Shown here in pieces: positions 23,394-34,629 of a stretch of 64,000 nt of DNA. Source of the DNA: Brachynemurus nebulosus (lineage: Eukaryota > Arthropoda > Insecta > Neuroptera > Myrmeleontidae); the NCBI GenBank assembly GCA_035578155.1, contig JAPWDM010000075.1, positions 186,001 to 250,000 of the forward strand, in the 5' to 3' direction. The notes under the pieces are model-generated. The model was not told the DNA's origin. It saw only the letters and a program-made list of their open reading frames with translations, and did no database searches. The translations under genes and the position numbers were made by a program. The stretch's first letter is position 1. Every line of letters starts with the position of its first letter.

Positions 23394-24400
23394 AGATCTA
23401 GCAAAGATATCGGAAAACCAACTTCATCATCGAATTGGTTTTCGAATAAAAACATAAATAACAAAACTTAGCAATGTTCTAGAATGTTCTATACGAGAAC
23501 TAGCAAAGGTATCGAAAAATTAACTTCACCATCGAATTGGTCTTCAAATAAAAGCATAAATAACAAAAAATTATCAATTTTCTAGAATGTTCTATACGAG
23601 AACTAGCAAAGGTATCGGGAAACTGACTTCACCATCGAATTGGTCTTCAAATAAAAGCATAAATAACAAAAAATTAGCAATGTTCTAGAATGTTCTATTC
23701 AAGAACTAGCAAAGATATCGAGAAACTATCTTTACCATCGAATTGATCTTCGAATAAAAGCTTATATAACAAAAATTGGACAATGTTCTAGAATATTCTA
23801 TTCGAGAATTAGCAAAAATATCGGAAGACTGATTTCACCATCGGATTTGTCATCGAATGAAAGCCTAAATAACAAAAATTGAACAATCTTCTAGAATGTT
23901 CTATTTGAGAATTAGTAAAAATATCAAAAAACCGATTTTATCACTCATCTTATTATTAAATACAAGGTCAAATGACGGAATTGAACAAGAGTTTTAGGAT
24001 ACTTTATTTAAGGAAAATGTAAATATTATACTTTTTTTGCAATTGTATACGTTGGCATAAATTTTATAACTAAAATTTTTGTATATCGCAACTATTTGAC
24101 CTTTTTCTCCAAGGAGCAATCTACTGATGAAGTCACTTTCTCAATATTTTTGTTAGTTTCCGAATAGAATATTCGAGAACATTTCTCAAATATCGTTATT
24201 TGGCATTATCTTTGATGACCTATCTGATGGTAAAGTTTATTTTTTGATATCTATTCTAGGTTTCGAATAGAATGATCTAGAACTTTTGTCAAATTCCACT
24301 ATTCGATCATTTCTGTAATGGCAAATCCCATAGAAAAATTAGTTTTTCGATATCTTTCCTAGTTTCCGAGTAGAATATTCTAAAACTTTTGTTAAATTCC
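23394..24400 (+). repeat. 103-bp satellite with heat-shock-element motif per unit; inverted units at the right
   Basis: Six units (GAGAACTAGCAAAGGTATCG, then CACCATCGAATTGGTCTTC, then TAAATAACAAAAA) run from 23394 to about 23960. Five contain exact TTCTAGAATRTTC at 23477, 23580, 23683, 23786 and 23889, spaced exactly 103 bp. This matches the heat-shock-factor consensus of alternating nGAAn/nTTCn pentamers. In the fourth unit it extends to five pentamers (TTCTA GAATA TTCTA TTCGA GAATT). Three more diverged units in reverse orientation lie at about 24130-24400. HSF binding is an inference from the motif. Confidence 0.85.
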
Positions 24401-24720
24401 ACTGTTTGATCTATTTTTCAATTGCTAACCAATAGTGAATTCGGTTATCCATTTTTCTAATACACTTACAACAACAATGTACAAGTTGTGTATATATGAG
24501 TATATGTTTAGATGAAGACATGTATTCTTGTAAAGGTGCATTTAAGTAAGTATGTACGCGTGTGTAAATCAATAATGGAATGCATACGTGTTCGCATATT
24601 ATGTTTCTGTACCCCCTTAAAAAGATTTTACTAACGGCCCTGGTGATCCGATATAACGTACTTCCCCTTATTTTGTACCGGCCACTACGTTATATTGGAG
24701 CTCCTATGTAGTCGGTAGAG

Positions 24721-24757
24721 CATATTAGGAATTGCATTTTTAGCAATTCCTAATATG
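24721..24757. repeat. Perfect 15-bp stem, 7-nt loop hairpin
   Basis: CATATTAGGAATTGC and GCAATTCCTAATATG are exact complements around ATTTTTA. A second imperfect stem (ATATAACGTA with TACGTTATAT) spans 24653-24694 just upstream. Confidence 0.85.
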
Positions 24758-24937
24758 TGATCCAATTTATTTTTTGCAATTGATTTGTGTACTTATAGGG
24801 AGTGTAAAAGCACTATCCAATTCTATGTATATATGTTGCAAGTTAACCGCCACTGGATAGACTCACTCGATTCTGGCCCTCCCCACTCTGATAAGAACAT
24901 TTGTGTGAAACAATCGAGTGAGATCTGTAATAGTTAT

Positions 24938-25064
24938 TTGTGTATTAAGAGCGCAAAATGTTACATTGCCGCTCGATTGAGAATGTTGACGCGCGACGCC
25001 GCCATGCGGAGCGGGTTATTCTCATGAGAGTGGCAATGTCATTTTGTGCTCGAATTATACACAA
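24938..25064. repeat. CpG-rich palindrome resembling the hairpin modules (M6)
   Basis: TTGTGTATTAAGAGCGCAAA through GCCGCTCGATTGAGAAT pairs with ATTCTCATGAGAGTGGC through TTTGTGCTCGAATTATACACAA, around a CpG-rich centre (GACGCGCGACGCCGCC). Size and layout match M1-M5, but the AATAGTATATT ends are absent, so membership in that family is uncertain. An 80-codon plus frame crossing it is ignored. Confidence 0.7.
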
Positions 25065-25232
25065 AATTTTTTTTACAATCTTATAAAATGTACATATTTT
25101 TTATTTAAAAGATACTTGAAAAAATAATAATGGACGTTAATATTTAATATTATAATTTTTGCAACTTCAGAAATATCTGTAGGTGTACTTAAGAAATCAC
25201 TGTTGTACATGTACATACATGTACATATTTTT

Positions 25233-25490
25233 TTAACTCTAGAATCATACGTTGGCCTACGAGAAACCTTAATCATACATCGACGTCATTGTGACGAATG
25301 GACTTTTATGGAGAGTTTTAGAGTTTATTTGCAAAAAACATTTTTTTTTACATAACAATACTACAAACGCGAACAAAATATTTAAAAAAATTGCATTTGG
25401 AAAAATTTTTTAATATAAATATTTATTAATCTTTTAATCTTTTTATCACAACATATTTTCATTATAAAAATTAAAAAATAGATAAATACC
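25233..25490 (+). mobile_element. piggyBac-like MITE, partial copy
   Basis: TTAACTCTAGAATCATACG (25233) through TAATCATACATCGACGTC to AAAATTAAAAAATAGATAAA matches the left ~260 bp of the complete element at 29534. It then stops. The left TTAA is present; no right end was found. Confidence 0.8.
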
Positions 25491-26205
25491 GTCAAACGGA
25501 GCTATTTGGTAAAAATATTATCTATTTTTGCTTCTATCTTAATATATTTTCAAAAAATTGGGTCAATCTATAGGAACAATTCACATAATACATAATAATT
25601 ATTAATTTAATCCTTATTTTGGGTAATTTATTAAATATTAAATGATATTTTTTTTCTTATTTTGTGGCCTTTCCAAATAACCCTCGAGGTGGGGCTATTT
25701 GATATCGTAACTTGGGGTAAGATTGGCCCTTAAGGGTAAGATTGGCCCAGGTCTTGGAAAAAGACAGTTTGATTTACTATTAGTTAGCAAATACAGCTAT
25801 CAACTTGGTTCTTGTGGTAAATGACAGGTAGCAGCACTGACTATACTCGAAAGCTAAGATTGATTTAATTCCATCTTTTGCCACTGCTCAGTGCTACTCC
25901 AACTTCACCGTTACTTCTTGTGAATGTTTTGATGCAAACCAACTTTTGCTTACACATCCAGAACTACTTAAGATTTTTGATTGGTAAGTGTATACAACTT
26001 TCATTTAATATATATTCAAAATATTTTAAGTTTGTTTTTTCTGATACTTACCTTGTTTATTTGTAAAATGTGATTTTGTAAGCTGAGATAACTTTGGGGT
26101 AAATACAAAATGTCATAGTAATTAATGCCAAATATTATTTTGGACAATGTTCGACATTTTTAATTGTGGTTGTACATAAGTAGATAGTGTACAATATGTT
26201 AGGGA

Positions 26206-26280
26206 CAGAGCCCGCTCCAAGGGTGGGCAGCCCGGGCATTTGCCCGGGGCGGCAAATTTTAAGGGCGGTAATTTTGTAAA
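26206..26280 (+). mobile_element. hAT-like terminal fragment
   Basis: CAGAGCCCGCTCCAAGGG, then GCAGCCCGGGCATTTGCCCGGGGCGGCAA, resembles the left end of the hAT element at 62103 (CAGGCCGGGATCTAAGAGG then GGGC-rich). It contains a strong hairpin (GCCCGGGCA-TTTGCCCGGGG). No matching right end or target duplication was found. Confidence 0.5.
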
Positions 26281-26494
26281 TTTTATTCATTTAATTCCTG
26301 ATTTTTCATAGAAATATAATTATCCTGATATATTCCTGATATATTCCTGATAGAAATATAATTATTTCTATAGAAACCACCAACAAAATAATTTAAATTT
26401 TTTCTTTAATTCGAAAAAAAGACAAACACTCAATAATATTATTTTAAAAAGGAATAAAAAATAGTGATAATAATGGAAAAAAGTATGTGAAATT

Positions 26495-26640
26495 CGTAAT
26501 AAAAAATAGTATATGCAACTCGTGCAGAATTGTCGATTGCCCACTTGAGCGAATGAGCGCACTCACTACGATCGTGCGCTCAACTTCGCTCTCGTGGGCA
26601 ATCGACAATTTCCCGCACTTATTGCATAATATACTGTTCT
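26495..26640 (-). repeat. CpG-rich hairpin module, copy M5
   Basis: The ends are AAAAAATAGTATATGCAA and TTGCATAATATACTGTTC. ATTGTCGATTGCCCAC pairs exactly with GTGGGCAATCGACAAT, and GAGCGAATGAGCGCAC pairs with GTGCGCTCAACTTCGCTC, so nearly the whole 140 bp forms one hairpin. It lies in the centre of the long inverted repeat. The 64-codon minus frame over it has no support. Confidence 0.75.
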
Positions 26641-27760
26641 TTTAATGGAAATTTAAAAAAAAAAAACAGGGTGGACCAATCTTGTCCCAATACTTGGGCC
26701 AAAGTTACCCCAGCTTGCAAAATCACATTTTACAAATAAACAAGGTAAGTACCAGAAAAAACAAACTTAAAATATTTTGAATATATATTAAATGAAAGCT
26801 GTTATACACTTACCAATCAAAAATCTTAAGTAGTTCTGGATGTGTAAGCAAAAGTTGGCTTGCATCAAAACATTCACAAGAAGTAACGGTGAAGTTGGAG
26901 TAGCACTGAGCAGTGGCAAAAGATGGAATTAAATCAATCTTAGCTTTCGAGTATAGTCAGTGCTGCTACCTGTCATTTACCACAAGAACCAAGTTGATAG
27001 CTGTATTTGCTAACTAATAGTAAATCAAACTGTCTTTTTCCAAGACTTGGGCCAATCTTACCCGAAGTTACGGTAATAATTTATTGTACTTCTTACTTTA
27101 TTTATTTATCTGTCACATGTACACCTAAGTTTATTTTTCTTGTTGTTTTTGAGTCCTTCCACTACTTCTATCTCTACGTTTTAGTATAAATACAGTTGTC
27201 TGATAATGATCATTTTGAACAAAACATGTCATAAAAGTTTTAAATAATAAAAATGGTATTTTTGCAAAGTGTTTTATTTATTAATAGTAAAGCTGAAATT
27301 GTTCGAAGGTGTACAGTATTATATTTTATACATTATTCTCCTTAATATATTTGTCCATTGATGTACAGAATATAATTATTTTACATCATACCAAGTATAG
27401 AGTATTACATACATATTTAAGTTATATAATTTACCAAGTTGTACGTAATTCTAATTATAGAATAGTACGTATAGAAAGTCTCCCTGTTCAGACTCTCAGT
27501 CCCAGTACTCCCTATACAGATACTGTGTAACTGTATTTACACTGGTACATCGTTACCGATTTGTCATTATTCATTAAATGTGTCAGTGCGAAACGAGAAA
27601 TATATCAGCTGGGACAGGATGGGATACTGCTTAACACAGAGATGTACATTTATGGATAGAATAATCGTCACACTTTCCAGATTTTAAAGTTGTGATCAAC
27701 ACTTTAACCGTGTACGTCTATACGCAGTTAAACTTTGTCAGTAGGTAACTGGCAATATCT

Positions 27761-28632
27761 TTAAGGGGGACCACTAGTGTGACATTTTGAAACAATTGTA
27801 AAATTTTTTTTGCATGTTTCGATAGTCTATACCTTTAAAAATAACATACTAAAATTTCAAGTGCATATCTTATATAGTTTTTCAGTTACAGCTATCTGAA
27901 GAGCGGATTCTGATTTTCATTCTTAACTTTGAGGTATTGAGAAATGTATGAAGGTTGATAGTTCGGGAGTTTCTGGACGTGGTTGTTAGTCACATGTTGT
28001 GGAGCAGCTAGACCCTGACACATTTAAACGACTCATCTAGTTTTACTATGACCCTTATATTGAGTACATCGTAAATAATTTTAGTAAAAATTCTAAGTGA
28101 TTAAAACTAAAAGGTAAGGTAAAGAAAAACTACATTTTTCAAATTTGCTGCAGTTATAAGTCGAAAACAAATCATCCCATCTATTTGATTCTTATTGCAG
28201 CTTCTTTTATATATGTTTCTTCGTGCCATGAACCTCCTGTTTTCCGATCGAATAAAAAATATAATTTTTGCAGGCCAAAAATTATCAAATTTTCGCGCAA
28301 AATTTGAATCTTTTTTTTTTAAAACTCCGCCGTTTTGTTAAATTTCAATTTTTTTTTCGATTGAGGTTCACGGCACGGACAATACCTTCTAGTTTAATTG
28401 GCTTTTTAGTTTTTTTGATTTCAGGCACTGTGAAGCTCGCTATCACTGCAGCAGTGGGGGAACTTTTTTTGGAGCCTTGGGAGATCGCGAATAACTCATT
28501 GAATTTTCAATTTTTACTATATATCAACGAATATATCCTTAAAATATTAAAAGATTCCATGCAGTAATTTTTTTTTTTTAAATTCCCAAAAATCAACTTT
28601 TTTCAGGTGGTCACACTAGTGGTCCCCCTTAA
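27761..28632. mobile_element. TTAA-flanked TIR element S, complete copy
   Basis: The ends TTAAGGGGGACCACTAGTG and CACTAGTGGTCCCCCTTAA are exact inverted repeats of about 22 bp. A TTAA at the tip is compatible with a piggyBac-type TTAA target. The 872-bp body matches 60581-61688 along most of its length. The 99-codon plus frame at 28268 is not conserved as a frame in that copy and is not a gene. Confidence 0.85.
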
Positions 28633-29533
28633 ACAATTAAATAAAAAAAAAACTTTATATAAATTTTACAAAATAATTCGACGTGTGCAAGTACATACAT
28701 TTTTAATAAAACACAAAAATAAAAACTATGAAAATAATTTCTGTAACAATAAAATGATAAGAAAATACCCAATACCCGTCCTCGGTAGCATTACATACAT
28801 GTGTGATCGGCCTCGTAAAGTTGTTCTGGTTATATTATAGACGTGTTGTTTGAGCAATCATTAAAGTGTGAATTTTTCGTTATTGGTGTATTAATAGTCC
28901 TGTACACGATTGTATAAATAGTGTTCGGAAATTTATACAATGTAGTAATAAGGCTCTATCTGTATCAAGAGTATTTAGTTATTATTCATAGGAGAATGTC
29001 GGACCAGAAATTGAAAAAGTTTTTTAATTTAATTAATCTGGTTTGACTGAATCAAATTGAATAATATTTGTTATTTGTAAACACCAGACGTTTTTAAGTT
29101 AACTGTTACTGTTAATGTTACTCTATGTAATGGTTGACATTTTTTGAAGTATTCTAGCTAGGAAGGTTTCTGTTTATTACGCTGAATAGGACCAGTGGAA
29201 AAAATATTTTTTCTATCACATTAATTATAATTCTCAAAAGGATTTCGTCATTTTCATAGCTAAAATAAAACATTACTTTAAAAAAATTAGATTTTAGAAA
29301 AAAAATTTTTTTTTCAATCTGGTGACGTCATAAAGTATACAAAATTTTTTTAAAGCCTCAAAAACCGTAAATTAAATCATAGAATGATGAAACTAAAAAC
29401 GATTTATAAATTTTCGAAGTTGTTCTTTTCAATTATTAGGAAACTAGATATGTAAGACCAACCGCACATAAATTACAGCCGTGGAGTCATAAATCTCTTA
29501 AACGGAAACAATTTCGAAATTTTATGATGGTTT
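28633..29533. other. AT-rich sequence; dispersed-repeat similarity at 29320-29470
   Basis: TGACGTCATAAAGTATAC followed by AAGCCTCAAAAACCGTAAA and a TTTCGAAGTTGTTCTTTTC tail resembles 17957-18070 (TGATGTCATGGAGAGC, TTAAAAATCGTAAAC, CAAAATCATTCTTTTC). The two may share a SINE-like body. The rest shows nothing recognisable. Confidence 0.4.
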
Positions 29534-30469
29534 TTAACCCTAGAATCATACGTTGGTCTAGGAGTCAAGTTAATCATACATCGGCGTCGTTTCGACGAAT
29601 GGACTTTTTACGCGGAGTTTTAGAGTTTATTTGCAAAAAACATTTTTTTTTTACATAACAATACTACAAAAGCGAACAAAATATTTAAAAAAATTGGACT
29701 TGGAAAAATTTCTTAATGTAAATATTTATTAATTTTTTTAATCTTTTTATCAAAGCATATTTTCACTATAAAAATTAAAAAATAGATAAATACATCAATT
29801 GTATCATAAAACATGTCTTTCAGATAATTAACTTATGAACTATTATGAGTCAGTGGACATGTGTGACTTTACAGAATGTGAAATTTCTCATTCATAAATA
29901 TTCCTATTGATATGTAGTTATTTCCCCATCAGGCACATTTGTAAATTTTCTAAACTTTGTTAGTAATTTTTCGAATAAGATCTCAAAAAATAATAAAAAT
30001 TAAAATATTCTCCACAAAATAAATTGTTAACCTTTTATTAAGTCACTTGAAACGCATTCTTTGGTTTTCGATTCAATATATTAAAACTTCAGTATTATGT
30101 CGTCTCTATAAGTAAAACAGCTGTAATCATCTTTCACATTATCATAGTCATTGAATAAATTAATTATAATATCCATATCTTTAATAAATTTTAGAAAAAT
30201 TAGGAAAACTTTTATGTGTGGAGTACAAAATCTTTAAAAAAAGAACATCGCGTAATCATATATCGACGTCCTTTTGACGCACACGATTTCAGTATAAAAA
30301 AAAAAACGACAATAGCTATAAACAAAATATATACGTCTTATGTGTTATAATAACAAATAAATTAGATAACAGAAGTTTCACAGCAAGCGGGCACCGACCA
30401 GTTGTAGTATTGGAGCAGGTAGAGAAGTTCGTTCGTCGTTTTGACGAGTACATATGATTCTAGGGTTAA
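29534..30469. mobile_element. piggyBac-like MITE, complete
   Basis: TTAACCCTAGAATCATA at the left and ATATGATTCTAGGGTTAA at the right are inverted repeats with TTAA at both tips. CCCTAGAA following TTAA closely resembles the classic piggyBac terminus. Subterminal motifs of the type ATCGACGTC-TTTTGACG recur near both ends and internally (29580, 30260, 30435) and may be transposase-binding sites. The 936-bp element has no complete coding sequence. The two overlapping frames at 30362-30803 run out of it and show no known domain. Confidence 0.9.
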
Positions 30470-30660
30470 ATCTACCAGGATCGGCAAGAAGGGAAAGGGG
30501 TCAGACGGACCAGTTGCCCGGGAATCCGGAGCCTCGGTTAGGGGCTCGGACAATATAAGAAGACGTTATTTTTTGCTCGTCAATTGTATTTTTGGAGGGA
30601 AAAATGGAAAAAAATGCTTGAAATTTTTTTGTTGCGCTCGAGGGCCCGTCAATTCTCTCG
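30470..30660. other. GC-rich hAT-like fragment, uncertain
   Basis: CAGGATCGGCAAGAAGGG followed by AGTTGCCCGGGAATCCGG and GGCTCGG resembles the GC-rich end regions at 26206 and 62103. No partner end or duplication was found, so this may be an eroded hAT terminus. Confidence 0.3.
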
Positions 30661-30920
30661 CCAGCACTAATCACTACCATAATTCTTCCGTAAATGTAGA
30701 TGGCTCTTGTAGGTTCTCTATCAAAACATTCAATACAAAAACTAATTTACGAGCGACATTTGTCATGGTGACAAAAAAGTTTTTGTCATTATGGTATCGC
30801 TGAACATTTTTTGTGTGCGCACACGGAGAGTGACAGTCGCCGAAGATTTATGAAAATTTATACTTTATTTGCAAACATGGATTTCTAGGAGACGGTTGTG
30901 CTCACTGCACTTGTTATTAA

Positions 30921-31154
30921 ACGCAGAAAAAATATAGTGAAAGAGATTACTGGGTTCATCCTCTTTGGTATGATAGGATATTAAGAAAAAAATTTTTCAC
31001 CATGTATGAAAAATTGCGAGAATATTCGAAAAAATTTTTCCATTATTTTAGGATGAGTGCCAACAGTTTTGATGAATTATTAAGTATTTTAAATACTGCA
31101 ATAACCTACGAAAATACGAATATGAGATTGTCTATTCCACCTGAAGCTATATAA
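30921..31154 (+). pseudogene. PIF/Harbinger transposase, N-terminal fragment
   Basis: A 77-codon open frame ends in TAA at 31152. It contains RDYWVHPLWYDRILRKKF, then YEKLREYSKKFFHYFRMS, then ANSFDELLSIL and TNMRLSIPPEA. This is the characteristic start of insect PIF/Harbinger transposases: a Tyr-Trp-Val-His-Pro entry, a Phe-Phe-x-Tyr-Phe-Arg-Met-Ser block and an Arg-x-x-Ile-Pro-Pro-Glu block just before the catalytic domain. The frame ends exactly where the DDE nuclease should start, and no catalytic remnant follows, so an internal deletion removed it. The only ATG is mid-frame; the true start would lie upstream or in another exon. It is non-functional, and the host element would need an outside transposase. 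Confidence 0.88.
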
Positions 31155-31357
31155 TTCTATTATAGCTAATAACTAACATTATTACGAATTGAAAATTATA
31201 CAAGTAATTGGCAAAATTACTTAAATATAATTTAGGAATATTTATTGAATATACTTTAAATGAATAGATGGGACATAAGATTAATTTTTATTCGCTAAAT
31301 GGCATTTGCCTAAAATCTTTCAATATTCAGTTTTCAGCTAAACAAAATATATTGTAG

Positions 31358-31421
31358 TAGTGATGGAGAACTATCGATAGTTCCGACTATCAATAATGCT
31401 ATCGATAGTTCTCCATCACTA
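31358..31421. mobile_element. 64-bp hAT micro-MITE
   Basis: TAGTGATGGAGAACTATCGATAG and its complement form both halves of a 64-bp element, nearly all of it stem. The flanks TATTGTAG (31350-31357) and TTATGTAG (31422-31429) agree at six of eight positions, which fits a diverged 8-bp hAT duplication. The TAGTGATG tip is shared with the hAT MITE at 4445. The palindromic core ATCGAT appears twice. Confidence 0.75.
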
Positions 31422-31716
31422 TTATGTAGGTATATTAATTATTATTATATTTGTATTTATCTACATATTATGCAATATACCATATATACGTCCTTTAAAC
31501 TGAGTCAGAGCGACAGCTTTGTCACCGTAGTGCGCACTTGTATTGATACCAATAGATACGGTGACAGTTTTGTCGTAGGCATGTCCGCGTACCCGCGGAC
31601 AAAAAAGTCACCCAGCTGTCGTGTCGCTGCGTGTGCACATCACCATACTAACAAATAGACTTGATATGAGTGACAAAACAATCACCGTGACAAATGTCGC
31701 TCGTGGGCGCATAGCC

Positions 31717-32967
31717 TTACACTTTTGCTTAGAAACTCAAATAAAAATTAATAAAATGAACAAAAGAATTGTCTTTCCAATCATTCTTTTGTTATGTTAG
31801 GGTACATTACCATTTAAAATTTCAATTTTAGATTTTCAAGGGTCCTTGTAGGTTCGTAGGCCCTAAAAACAGTGTCTACTGTAAACTTATTACAAATTTT
31901 GAAGCGTTTAAGTTAAAAAATTGAAAACGTTGTATGTACACAATTAACCACTCCGGAAAATGTTGAAGAATTCATGCTACTCTTATTACTATAATTTTCA
32001 TATTTGTTTTTTCAACAATGTTGATTATTCAAATTTTCAAAAAGATTTATAAATCAAGGTAACTTTACTTTTCCGCCAGCTAAAGTACACTTACTTATAA
32101 ATTTATTACATAAAGTGTTTTCTTATTGTTGCTACAATTTTACGTCCATATTTCCTTAAGTATTTGTAACGGAGAGTGATATACTTACACTGTGTCGACG
32201 AAATATCTAACAAATTAAGTTGCTTTTATGTTAATAGGTATATGTAATATTATGTATATAGGATAATGTTACCACACTGTGGTAATAAAGGTTATAAATA
32301 GACTTGTATTAATAAAAAGGCAAAAACCACGCAATATTCGTTTGTTTTATGATGACTATGAAACGAAAAGTGTGAGGTAGAATGCAATTAAAAAGATTCA
32401 GGAACTAATTTTGAATAACAGTAATATCAAAAAATGGGTCAAGTGTGTGTTCATTAGTAGCGCCAAAATCAAATGTCGACACTTGTGTAATTAATTCCTT
32501 GCGCGTTGAAAGTTGGAGTGATTTTGATCCAAGCACCCTGTTTCTACCGAATCTATACGTTTTAAGTTTTTTTAAAGACGTTCGAGCGCGTCCACAAAAC
32601 ACTACAGAATAATGTTATGTAGCTACCACAAAACATTATACCCGTATGTTAAGCATACAGAGCTTGTATTTGTTCATGTGTCATATCGTGTCGTGTATAT
32701 GGGTGATTGCTATACGTACCACCTATGCAGTGATCTATGACATCAATACATAGACATAGTTGTTGATTAAAATTTAGTAGTCTGATTTGACCTTGTATGT
32801 ATATTATGTACGTTTACACATCAAAATCTACCCGAATATTAATTTCAATAATTAATATTTCATTTTAACGTTCGTCAACACGATTGTTTTTGTGCAACTA
32901 TATAAATTGCATATTTCAAAGAATATTTTTAAACATTATTCATTATGGTATCTACTCTTATAATATA
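31717..32967. other. AT-rich sequence without recognisable feature
   Basis: No TIRs, arrays or domain-bearing frames were seen. The 65-codon minus frame at 32405-32602 has ordinary composition but no motif. Confidence 0.45.
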
Positions 32968-34257
32968 CTTAGGGTAAGAGACCCGATGACCGATCACTAT
33001 TTTTAGCTGTATCATTAAATTAGCTTAAAAAAATTAAAAAATAAACAAAATACCCATTTTTTTTTCTTAATAAGTATGAAACCAAGTTTTTTTAATCCAA
33101 TGGATATGTTTTTAAGAAAATATAACCCAAAAATTTTGATTTATTAATGTTTTTGTTTTATAATTTGTTGACGTCTATGAAAAAGCGGACAGAAAATATT
33201 AACCTCCTTTGAAAGATCTATACACTGACCCCTATGAAAAATCGCGCATTAATGTACATGAAGTACAGTACTACAAACTTTCTACTATCGAATATTTGAA
33301 CCATTCTCTTCCAGCCACTTTGACACTCAATCCACTACCAGGTGAGGCTCTATGTCATAGAGTATTATCATAGAGTGACATCTAGTGAAACATAGAACGT
33401 CAAAGCAAAAGCCAAGAACAGTTTAAATATTCGATAAAATAAACCACTAAAATCACAATTTCGTTTCGCTCTCTGCTGATCTTTTAAAAAAACATTGTGT
33501 AAGATCTGATTTAGCCGTTAACCATTGTGAATTTTTAAACAGTTAAATTTAGTTTATATTGTATCTGTATGTGTCGTTTCAGATCTAATACATACATATC
33601 ATACATATTATGTTTGACGTTTTTATTTGATAATAGGTACCTATATAAATAACAATTTGGAAGTTTTAATTCAATATTAATTATTTTTCAATTGATTTTA
33701 CGTTCTGAAATAAATAAAATATTAAAGTAAAATTATAAAAACGGTTAGTTAAGTGTTTTAAACCCAAAAATTAATTAAAAATGTTTATAAAATAGATATG
33801 CAATATATAATTCTCAAAATGCGGTACCTAACTGTAAAACTCAGATCCCAAGAAGAATCAGTCATACAAATAATATTTAACGCATATAAAATTTAATTTA
33901 GCTATCCTAATCTCTTAAGTGGACTAATAACAATTATTTGTATACTTTTATTATGCTAATAACTTTAAAAATTCGGTGAAAAATGTTACAATTTTAAACT
34001 CATGTGTTTTGAATAATGATCATCCATCATATTAAAAATTCACGAATTCAACAAAAATTTTTCGATATATATATGTATTTCTTAAATTAAGTGAGGAGGC
34101 ATTAAATGTGAGGTGAATTTAAATTGAAAAATAATCATTCTATTAATAATAATTTTTTTATCAAAGGTTTCTTTCAGAAATAACTTCATTAAGATATAAA
34201 TGTCAAAACTGATCGGATTTATAACCCCGATCGACAATGGGGTCTTTTACCCTACTA
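32968..34257 (+). mobile_element. TIR element P, copy P1
   Basis: The left end TAGGGTAAGAGACCCGATG is complementary to the right end CAATGGGGTCTTTTACCCTA, with ACCGATC/GATCGAC extending the repeat. The body aligns in reverse orientation with P2 (44791-47769) at both ends: CAAAATACCCATTTTTTTTC with AAATGGGTGTTTAATTTA, and CAGAAATAACTTCATTAAG with its P2 counterpart. It lacks the Helitron that splits P2 and so preserves its empty site near 34185. No coding sequence is recognised. A small MITE is nested at 33286. Confidence 0.8.
33286..33436. mobile_element. ~150-bp MITE nested in P1
   Basis: TATCGAATATTTGAACC and AGTTTAAATATTCGATA are inverted repeats of about 17 bp with one mismatch and a small indel. 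Internal CTATGTCATAGAG and TATCATAGAGTGACATC add further self-complementarity. The superfamily is unknown. Confidence 0.7.
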
Positions 34258-34629
34258 TAATTTTTAAAATGAGAAAATGCTGTTTAGAATATTTTTTCCT
34301 AATAGGTCTGTGTTAAAAATTTGATTTTTAATCGTCAATTACTTTAAGAAATGATCTATGAAGGCCTCAAAATCTTTGAGGGAAGATAACTATGTAATTG
34401 AACTTGTCAATTCTCTAAAATTAAAATTTTTATCTACTATTAGGTTTGACGCACGAATGTTCTTAAGCTTAAACACAAAACATCAATTTTGTTAGTGATT
34501 GGAACAGAAGAAGCAATTTTTTTTGTATTAGCGAAGTATTCTAATTTCAAATATTATCGAGTGCTTGTGAAACTTTATTACGAATGGCGAACTTTTGTTC
34601 GTATTAAAACATACGTTAGCATATACATG

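Larger units (their letters stand above)
25705..27078. repeat. 1.37-kb long inverted repeat (arms ~390 bp)
   Basis: The left arm (25709-26101, from GTAACTTGGGGTAAGATTGGCCC) is repeated in reverse complement at about 26690-27075, ending GGGCCAATCTTACCC-GAAGTTACGG. The arms match closely through GCTATCAACTTGGTTCTTG and CACTGCTCAGTGCTACTCC. The outer tip repeats GGTAAGATTGGCCC twice on the left. Within the arms, TTGGTAAGTG on one strand and ACAAGGTAAGT on the other resemble splice donors. The ~590-bp centre holds a hAT-like end and hairpin module M5. It is probably a long-TIR DNA element or two inverted copies of a ~390-bp element; the family is unknown. Confidence 0.85.
30747..31716 (+). mobile_element. 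PIF/Harbinger element remnant
   Basis: ACGAGCGACATTTGTCATGG at the left is complementary to CCGTGACAAATGTCGCTCG at the right, with further TGTCAC/GTGAC words inside the right half. On the right the repeat continues to GGGCGCATAGCC then TTA, a plausible Harbinger end and target. The left outermost bases do not match this, so the left tip is diverged or lost. The element carries a Harbinger N-terminal coding remnant (30921-31154) and a 64-bp hAT MITE (31358-31421). Confidence 0.7.

Noticed and set aside
28268..28567. 99-codon frame inside element S as a gene
   Set aside because: The related copy at 60581-61688 does not keep the frame, and the peptide shows no motif.
30362..30803. 120-codon plus and 63-codon minus frames as a real gene
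   Set aside because: They overlap each other, cross the right boundary of the piggyBac-like MITE at 30469 and contain no recognisable domain.
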